Origin: Reticulitermes speratus
Lineage: Eukaryota; Arthropoda; Insecta; Blattodea; Rhinotermitidae
Direction: 5' to 3'
Length of the DNA stretch: 64,000 nucleotides
Assembly (NCBI GenBank): GCA_021186555.1
Contig: JAJKFL010000004.1
Location: 15,446,406-15,510,405, forward strand
Shown here: positions 57,555 through 64,000 of the stretch, piece after piece
How the letters are laid out: the number at the start of each line of letters is the position of its first letter
Position numbering within the stretch: position 1 is the first letter of the stretch
Program-made: the position numbers and the translations under genes
The notes under the pieces: model-generated
The model's database searches: none
The model's input: the letters and a program-made list of their open reading frames with translations, nothing else
Told to the model about the DNA's origin: nothing

Positions 57555-57821
57555 AATGTCGCGGGTTTTATTCCCGTTGGTGTTATTGGGATTTTTCATT
57601 GACTTAATCCTTTCGGCCGCACTATGGCCCTGAGGTCGACAAAGCCTCTAACAGAAATGAGTACCAGAGGTATCTCCGGGGGGATAAAGATGGTCGGTGC
57701 CTAGGGCTGACAACCTTGCCACCTTCATGTGCCGAATGTCTAGAAATTCTGGGAGCCTCAAACTCCTGGAGCCCTAAGTGCCTGTCCAGTTCTGTATAGG
57801 GATTTCTTTACCTTTACCTTG
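57555..57821 (+). mobile_element. tRNA-derived SINE (family S3), 5'-truncated, with 14-bp target duplication
   Basis: It begins within the B-box (GCGGGTTTTATTCCCG), continues with CCTTTCGGCCGCACTATGGC and CCTCTAACAGAAATGAGTAC, and ends in a (CTTTAC)n-like tail. The perfect direct repeat TACGTATAAAGATC lies at 57541-57554 and 57822-57835. Confidence 0.9.
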
Positions 57822-57835
57822 TACGTATAAAGATC

Positions 57836-58867
57836 TGTTATTTAAGAGTACGCATTTAGTTTCATTTCGTGCCTTTCCCTCGTGTTTTTAACAGGCATAT
57901 TCTGCACAAAATCTGTATGAAATATTCTCTTGAATTCCATTATAAGTATATTTTAATATGCTCATATTACGGGTATTTTTAAATAATCCTGTTACTCGTT
58001 TCCCCCATAAGCCACACGAAAAAATATGATACGTAGGTACAAAGTCGTCAAGAGTGACAAACTGACGTAGAGATACGTCACTGCATCGCCCTTCCATTAA
58101 TCTCTGACGTGATTTATTGTAATTAAATTACACAAGACTGTCGTCTGATGTTACAGATTTCTAACTGTATCTCTGGACTTACATGTACAGATTTTGATAT
58201 TATGAAATTTATTTCCTGATGATGAACACCGAATCGTTTCCCGAAACGGCGTAATTTTACTCCAAATTGACGTGACTGATTGTCCGACATAATAGTATCT
58301 GTGTTAGACCCACAAAATTTTGAGTCTTGTAACATAATTTTTTCTTTCTTTTCATTAGTTATCTGCGAGCAAATCGCAGGAACAATCCGAGTGGAGAATG
58401 TTCACTGTGAATAGATAAACGAAGTGCCTAAAAATCAAAGAACTGGAAGTTTCGACGATTTTGTGTTGCTCTTGCAGACCCACTACAAAAACCAATTGAC
58501 ATTCTCCTCTCATGAAATGCTATTCCTTTGCCAGTTTCTCATTCCCTAACCTTTTGACATTAATCACGTTCGCTTTACCCATAGAAACTTTTCTCTTTCA
58601 CGTCTCTGTAGGGCAGTCACAATTGCTTGTCTTGTTTTTCTTTCCTTTTCTCGTTCTTCCACGTTCGCGACCAGACAGTTCCATCATATCTATTGAACCC
58701 AGTAACGTGTCCCAGTCAGCCAGTCGTGACGTCATGGACAGGAGCCACTGCGGCCTTCTTCCTGAAGAAATTTCAATAAAGTACATGCTACACCCCACAC
58801 AGAAGTTCCATAATTCATTTTTATGGCTTTGTATAAATTTTAGAAAATATTTTTGTGTTTTATAGAA
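57836..58867. other. Unassigned sequence
   Basis: A 117-codon frame at 58512-58865 (plus) and its antisense partner at 58885-58598 are open but unrecognised. A partial hammerhead-like stretch at 58215-58260 is listed under rejected observations. Confidence 0.4.
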
Positions 58868-59020
58868 AGTCTGATTATTGCCCATTAGGGCCGAAACACG
58901 AACCTTCGGGTTCCATAAAACGCGGGGAATTTCTTGACTAGCTGACGACCTGTTAGCTTCTCAACAAGGACTCTGCTCCATGAAGTTAGTTAGTTAGTTA
59001 GTTAGGGCCGAAACATGTAG
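58868..59020 (+). ncRNA. Hammerhead-like motif interrupted by a LINE insertion
   Basis: At 58871 the core reads CTGATTA (conserved G8 reads T), then helix II GCCC-ATTA-GGGC and GAAACA. The LINE B fragment follows, after which GGGCCGAAACATGTAG resumes at 59006. Without the insertion the stretch reads GAAACATGTAG with the palindrome ACATGT and cleavage-site base A, as in other family 1 copies. Confidence 0.5.
58899..59001 (+). mobile_element. Very short LINE family B 3' end with (TTAG)n tail
   Basis: CGAACCTTCGGGTTCCATAAAA, GGGGAATTTCTTGACTAGC and CTTCTCAACAAGGACTCTGC are the family ending, followed by (GTTA)n. The target duplication is TTAGGGCCGAAACA (58885-58898 and 59002-59015); its first bases overlap the tail, so at least 11 bp (GGGCCGAAACA) are certain. 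Only about 100 bp of the LINE was inserted. Confidence 0.9.
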
Positions 59021-59848
59021 CATTTTCAAAACAAATAGTGCTTTACGATAAATTGTAGTTGTGTTTGACGGTGTTCTTAATTCATTGATAAAAATGTAAT
59101 AATTTGACAGTTTGATAGGAACTGTATAGATATAACAGAATTATGCATTAATTAGGTAATTTCCTGCTATCGTAATGTGAATATCTGAGGTGAAAGCGAT
59201 ACATTAGTCTTTAGTCTTACTAGCGTAGGGCCCTGACACAGTATTAACCAACAGAACTTATATTAAATGTCTTAGAATGAAGGTGCGCCCTAACTACCCA
59301 CAATTACCCCTGCTTGATTAAGCACAAATCCTTGAGGACGCTTGTGGCAGTTGAGGTGTATGGCTCCCGCAGTCGGCCTCGTCCCGACGCCCTTTCCGTA
59401 TATTTTATGACATGTAACGAAACTGGACAGATAATAAAGCTTAGTTTCACCGCTGTGTTGCTGTTCCTTCTGAATGTCCGCTGCACCAACGCTTTCCCTC
59501 TGTCTCTTGGGAATGCCATGGTATCAGGTCGCGTGTCACCCCTGTTTCTTTTTAATATTATCGCGCGTGAACTAGCTTGACTGCAGGTACTACATAATCT
59601 TTACATATTCAACTAGATAATGTGAACATTCATATTAAGGTTTCAGTCACTTGGTTTCCCGGAGAAAGATCTGCCGGTGCCCATTGAATGGGCTGTGTGC
59701 CGGTCTAGACATAGTGGTGTCAGAAAAAATCTAATTAAATAAACGTTTCTCGGGCTAGCAGCCGCGTAGTAAATCCCTACAGTGACTGAGCTATCCTAGC
59801 TCTGTACCCACTTAGTTGACTAAGTAACTTCGTATTACAGGGGGAACC
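59021..59848. other. Unassigned sequence
   Basis: An 88-codon plus frame at 59314-59580 ends SPLFLFNIIARELA. This faintly recalls the SPLLFNI step of a LINE reverse transcriptase, but the rest does not support it. Confidence 0.35.
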
Positions 59849-60030
59849 GGAGTGTAGTCGGTATAGTGAGTAGGCTACGGGCTGAACGATCTGGGGTACA
59901 GTTCCAGGAAAGGGAAGAAACTTCTCTTCAAATCGTCGAGACCATCCTGGGGCTCAAGCAGCCTTTTGTTCAATGGGAACCGGGAGCTCTCTCCTCAGGA
60001 GTAAAGCGGCAGGTGTGTGAATATTTTAAA
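59849..60030 (+). mobile_element. SINE family S2, diverged copy
   Basis: GTGTAGTCGGTATAGTGAGTAGG resembles an A-box region and GGGGTACAGTTCCAGG a damaged B-box. The body CAATGGGAACCGGGAGCTCT and GAGTAAAGCGGCAGGTGTGTG matches the order of S2 at 8484 and 34062. Confidence 0.5.
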
Positions 60031-60183
60031 CAAATATGACGAGCATCTATCAGGCTTGTCACCTCTTGGCACTGGTCCACTAATTTTACGTAGAAACGTT
60101 CTATATGAATTAAAATGGTAGGTTGAAAAGAACTTCAAATTTAATTGGCGCGGTATCCGAAACAGGTCTGTGTAGTTTGTCGC

Positions 60184-60395
60184 CAATGTTCCCTCTAAGC
60201 TGCGCGGGTGCGCGGCCGCGCAGTAAGAGAAATGCTCCCGCGCACACTGAGTTGTTGCCGCGCAGCTGGAAGTTTCTTATTATGCATATTACAAAAAAGT
60301 TCTAAAGTGCCGCGCAGTCGTCAGGTCGTGTAAAAATTTTCTGCTCAGAGCAGTAGTAGGTCCGCGCAGCTGTAAAAAAATTAGAGGGAACGTTG
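60184..60395. mobile_element. hAT-like MITE, 212 bp, with 8-bp target duplication
   Basis: The ends CAATGTTCCCTCTAAGCTGC and TTAGAGGGAACGTTG are inverted. The flanks are TTTGTCGC (60176-60183) and TTTGTCAC (60396-60403), 7 of 8 identical. The interior is GC-rich and full of the word GCGCAG or its inverse (GTGCGCGGCCGCGCAG, TTGCCGCGCAGCTGG, GTCCGCGCAGCTG). No coding capacity. Confidence 0.85.
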
Positions 60396-60403
60396 TTTGT
60401 CAC

Positions 60404-61306
60404 CCATCACTCATTCCTCGTCGCGAGTAATCCTCCTCTAATATCAATTCTGTTTATGCCATGAACAGCGTATGGAAGTGCAGACGAACTTCTCCATAAT
60501 TCTATCCTGTCAACAGCAAAAACTGCAAACAACTAATCTATAATTTCAATCTGCACCAAAACTTCAGTTTGTAATTTGTAATAGCTTTTAAGAACAACAC
60601 AAATCAATATATCGTATATTAAAAAGAAGAGGCCTGTAAGTCTAATTAATCTGAGCATGACAGGAGTCTGTGGTTTTAAAACTATTCTTTATTAATCAAC
60701 TCTTATAATATACATACACGGTTACCAGCACTTTACCTTCTTTTCACAGTTTATTTTCATTAAGTTAACTAATTTTTGAACATACACTACGTATGTTTGA
60801 GGTTATTAATCCTTAGACTTGTGTGATTTAGTTCTGACGCAGAAGAGTCTACAGAGTTCAACCAAAGAGAATTGAATAGAAATTTCCGTAACACGTCTAA
60901 TTTGCTTTGAATCATAACTGCGAGCATAGAAAAGTGTGAAACTTAACACTAACAGGGACGTAAGACATTTCATGCCATATTAATGCTAAAATAATTGTGG
61001 TTGCCTCTGACGCCTAAGTACAAATCTTACTGTATATCATTTCTCTCGTCAAAGTAAACGTAGTCAGAACCAGAGAGTATCTCCCGTCCTAGTGTGATTA
61101 AATTATATATTGTAAGTTTATTCTAGTATTATATCCTGTTATGGACTATAGTTTAAACAAAAATGTGCTTCTACTTGACATTTATAATCAGTCTGTAGGA
61201 AAATTTAAACATGAAAGTTATAACTTTGTCATTCAGCCACTGCTGTAAACACATCATTATCAGCATAAGCAGCAGAAACAACAACAACAACAAACATACT
61301 AAAAGC
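60404..61306. other. Unassigned AT-rich sequence
   Basis: I see no gene or recognisable repeat, apart from a short (ACA)n run near 61278-61293. Confidence 0.5.
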
Positions 61307-61440
61307 CAGTGTTTCACAACATTTTTATGCTCGTGGCTCCCTTTGAGCTTGATTTATCTGTGTGGCCCTCCAACCTTCGTAGACGCTGTTACTTATTAAA
61401 ATAAGTTACTTTATTTCCACATTGTTGATTTATGATATGA
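61307..61440. mobile_element. Solo terminus of a hAT-like element
   Basis: CAGTGTTTCACAACATTTTT, GCTCGTGGCTCCCTTTGAGC and GTGTGGCCCTCCAACC have the look of a hAT/ZBED-type end (CAGTG at the tip, then GTGGCNCCC). No partner end is seen before the LINE B sequence begins. Confidence 0.4.
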
Positions 61441-61625
61441 TATATGATATAATAAATATTACTTTCATTTACAATACTGTGTTGTTTTTAAATATTTTGT
61501 TTTAGTATTACAGATTTTTACTTATATAAGTAAAAATATTCTATTAATAATTGGCATTATATTCACTAAGTTCCTTAGGCCTGATGAACACTTGCAAGTT
61601 TTTGAATGTCCGGATGCAGTGTGGT

Positions 61626-62922
61626 TGACAAAAGTGATATGCCTCGATAATTACTGCAACCTGTTTTATCACCCTTCTTATAAATAGGTACAATTATTGA
61701 CTCCTTTCATTGATCAGGAAATTACTCTTTATTCCAAACAGGATTAACAAGTTTATGGATCTCAGAACGAATTGCCCTTTCTCTTTTAATCAATTCTGCT
61801 GGAATTTTATCAATACCTGGTGATTTGTGCCTTTTTAGCTTTTCAATAGCCATCTAAACCTCAGAGACACTGGTCTCAGGCACCAGTGGCTTTGCTGTAT
61901 GTATTTCAGTCTGCCTAACATAATTCAATAGCTAAAAGAAATGACTCCTCCACCAAACCAAAATACTGTGGGAGTCTGTAACCAGATCGCCCTTCTCATC
62001 CTTTAATACATTAGTTCTAGACTGGTAACCCTTCTTAAAGACATTGATGCCCCTATACAAGTCTCTGATATTCTTGTTCTCACTGTTTGTTTCAAGTTCA
62101 TTAATTTTAGTTCTCAGATATTTCTTCCATTTGTTCCTGAAATGTCTGCTAGCTTCACGTCTTACATTGTTCAGATTATATACATTATTTTTGTTTGGAT
62201 TCTGTGACAACTGCATTTTAGCCTTCTTCCTTTGATCTAAAAAGTCTGAACATTCTTCGTCAAACCATGGTTTATGCTGCTGCCTTTCATACAGCCCTAT
62301 ACTCTCTTTAGGTGATATTTTGATACTCTCTTTAATGTTTTCCCAAGCCCTATTTATGTCCTCACTAACATTTAAGTTCTTCAAAGCTGCAAACCTGTTT
62401 GAGATCTTTACCTGATACTCTTTCCTAACCTCACGTTCACTTAGCTTCTTGAGATTAAATCTCTACGCATCAAATTTCTGTGCAGTTTGTTTACTTACCG
62501 CCAGTCTTTCCCTAACGTTCCAACCACCAGATAGTGATCAGTATCACAGTCAGCTCCCCTGAAAGAACGCACATCGAGTATACTTGAATTTCATCTCCTA
62601 TCTATCAATACGTGATCGATCAGACTATGAGTCTTCCCATCGGGAGTGGTCCAGGTGTATTTGTGAATATTTCGGTGCGGGAACATCGTGCTCTTAACAA
62701 CTAGATTTTTTGACGTGGCAATGTTTACTACTCTATCAACATTATCAATACTATCCTCATGTAAACTCTCATTCCCGAACGTCGGTTTGATAGTATCCTC
62801 TCTCTCCAATTTTGCATTAAAATCTCCTAAGAGAATTTTCATATGGTACTTACGAAAATGATGGAAAACCTGTGCTAATTCCTCATAGAAACCTTCCTTT
62901 GAGCCATTAATTTTCTATCCAA
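61626..62922 (-). mobile_element. LINE family B, inverted 5' segment of a twin-primed insertion
   Basis: The minus strand carries, in order, the endonuclease C-terminal part at 62842-62591 (MKILLGDFNAKLER, KYTWTTPDGKTHSLIDHVLI), the linker domain at 62384-61932 (KPWFDEECSDFLDQRKKAKM, NIRDLYRGINVFKKGYQSRT), and the start of the RT down to about 61632. There, CCTCGATAATT corresponds to the NYRGI step. Relative to the following segment it is inverted. Stops and frameshifts are present. Confidence 0.85.
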
Positions 62923-64000
62923 CATCCTTCTGTCAAGGGTAACTCCATATCCAGAGGAAATTATTGGGTAGCATCAGTGTGGATTTAAACGTAATTGGTC
63001 AACTACTGATCATATATTCTGCATTCTTCAAATACTTGAGAAAAAATGACAAAACAATGAGGCAGTGCATTAGCTATTTATAGACTTCAGGAAACCTGTG
63101 ATTCCGTTAGGAGGGAGGTCTTGTATAATATTCTCATTGAGTTTGGTATCCCCATGAAAATAGTAAGGCTAGTAAAAATGTGTCTAAATGAAACCTATAG
63201 CAGAGTCCGGGTAAGCAAACATTTGTCTGGCACGTTTCCTATTAAGAATAGTTTGAAACAGGGAGATGCTTTATCGCCTTTGCCTTTCAACTTTGCTTGG
63301 AAAATGCGATTAGGAGGTTTCAGGCAAACCTAGAAGGTTTGAAATTAAATGGTACACATCGGCTTCTAGTTTATGCTGTTGATGTTAATATATTGGGCGA
63401 AATCATACATGCTATATAGAAAAAAACAGAAGCTTCAGGAGTCGCTAGTAAGGAGATTGGTCTAGAAGTAAATGCTGATAAAACTATGTACATGGTCATG
63501 TCTCGTGATCAGAATGCAGGAAGAAATCACAACATACAGATAAATAATAAATCGTCTGAAATATTGGAACAGTTCAAATATTTGGGAACAACCCTAAAGA
63601 ATCGAAATTCTATTCAGGAAGAAATTAAGAGCAGATTGAAGTCGGGGAATGCTTGTTATCATTCGGTGCAGGATCTACTGTTTCAGTCTGCTATCCAAAA
63701 GACTAAGATATACAGAACTATAGTTTTTAGTGATGGTTTTTATGGGTGTGAGACTTGGTCTCACACATAGGCTGAGGGTGTTCGAGAATAGGGTGCTGAG
63801 GAGGATATTTGGGCCTAAGAGGGACGAAGTAACATGGGAGTGGAGTATACTACATAACGAGGAACGTAATGATCTGTACTCATCACCAAATATTATTCGG
63901 GTGATCAAATCAAGAATAATTAGGTGGGCGCGGCATGTCGCACGTATCGGAGAGGGGAGAGGTGCATACAGGATTTTGATGGAGAGACCTGAGGGAAGGA
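62923..64000 (+). mobile_element. LINE family B, 3' segment of the same insertion, running off the window
   Basis: It begins with the RT codons PNILLSRVTPYPEEII and HQCGFK, continues with DSVRREVLYNILIEFGIPMK across 63095-63165, then NETYSRVRVSKHLSG (63190-63230), KQGDALSPLPFNFA (63256-63300) and the LVYAVDVNILG box where the YADD catalytic residues are expected (63368-63400; the second aspartate is intact, the first position reads V). YKLGTTLKN-like and SGNACYHSVQDLL steps follow at 63486-63770. The C-terminal RVFENRVLRRIFGPKRDEV region lies at 63770-63830. The 3' tail is beyond 64000. Confidence 0.9.

Noticed and set aside
58215-58260. CTGATGATG...CCCGAAACGGCGTA, hammerhead-like
   Set aside because: The core and GAA are present, but helix II (TGAACAC against GTTTCCC) barely pairs and stem I does not pair. 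It may be a decayed copy; not strong enough to call.
1-64000. CRISPR arrays, operons, bacterial-type promoters, rRNA genes
   Set aside because: None seen. The window is eukaryotic repeat-rich DNA; the only regular short-period arrays are microsatellites and the 52-bp minisatellite without spacers.

Overview
The window looks like insect nuclear DNA, most likely cockroach. It is AT-rich and mostly non-coding, packed with LINE, SINE, hAT, mariner and piggyBac remnants. Periplaneta americana is my guess: the LINE with a (TTAG)n tail and the tRNA-derived SINE with the peptide-like frame WPRGLRRGS are repeats I associate with its predicted proteins. That assignment rests on recollection, not on a search. 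I see no complete host gene. The only intact protein-coding gene is a mariner-superfamily transposase.

Layout. 1-1.35 kb: 3' part of a LINE (family A). 3.1-5.1 kb: LINE family B on the minus strand. 6.9-7.5 kb: a decayed SETMAR-type mariner. 8.5-24.8 kb: old sequence with scattered SINEs, a small TIR element at 19.9 kb, hAT ends and hammerhead-like repeats. 25.1-27.9 kb: a degenerate mariner-type transposon (minus) split by a younger, intact DD41D-type mariner (plus). 31-33 kb: LINE B 3' ends. 33.2 and 35.7 kb: large palindromic elements. 34.4-35.1 kb: a piggyBac remnant. 37.3-37.7 kb: a 52-bp minisatellite. 38.5-41.6 kb: a ZBED5-like hAT with TIRs and target duplication, whose internally deleted relative lies at 48.0-48.5 kb. 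42.8 and 45.8 kb: two copies of one tRNA-derived SINE. 53.9-54.2 kb: a decayed copy resembling the C-terminal half of thymidylate synthase. 60.2 kb: a 212-bp hAT-like MITE. 61.6-64 kb: a LINE B copy whose 5' part is inverted, the signature of twin priming.

The most interesting signal is a dispersed population of hammerhead-ribozyme-like motifs on both strands. The shared pattern is CTGANGA, one T, helix II, GAA, a short palindrome (ACGT, ACATGT, ACTAGT or ACATATGT), then any base except G. Stem I arms differ between copies but stay complementary. Six copies keep every core base. Several sit in palindromic elements flanked by 11-14 bp target duplications, which suggests retrotransposition of a hammerhead-carrying repeat (Penelope-like or retrozyme-like). 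No reverse transcriptase of that type is in the window.

Host coding content is limited to a possible 93-bp exon at 43.64 kb, an unrecognised 74-codon basic ORF at 22.9 kb, and the thymidylate synthase-like pseudogene. The rest is either intronic or intergenic; I cannot tell which.
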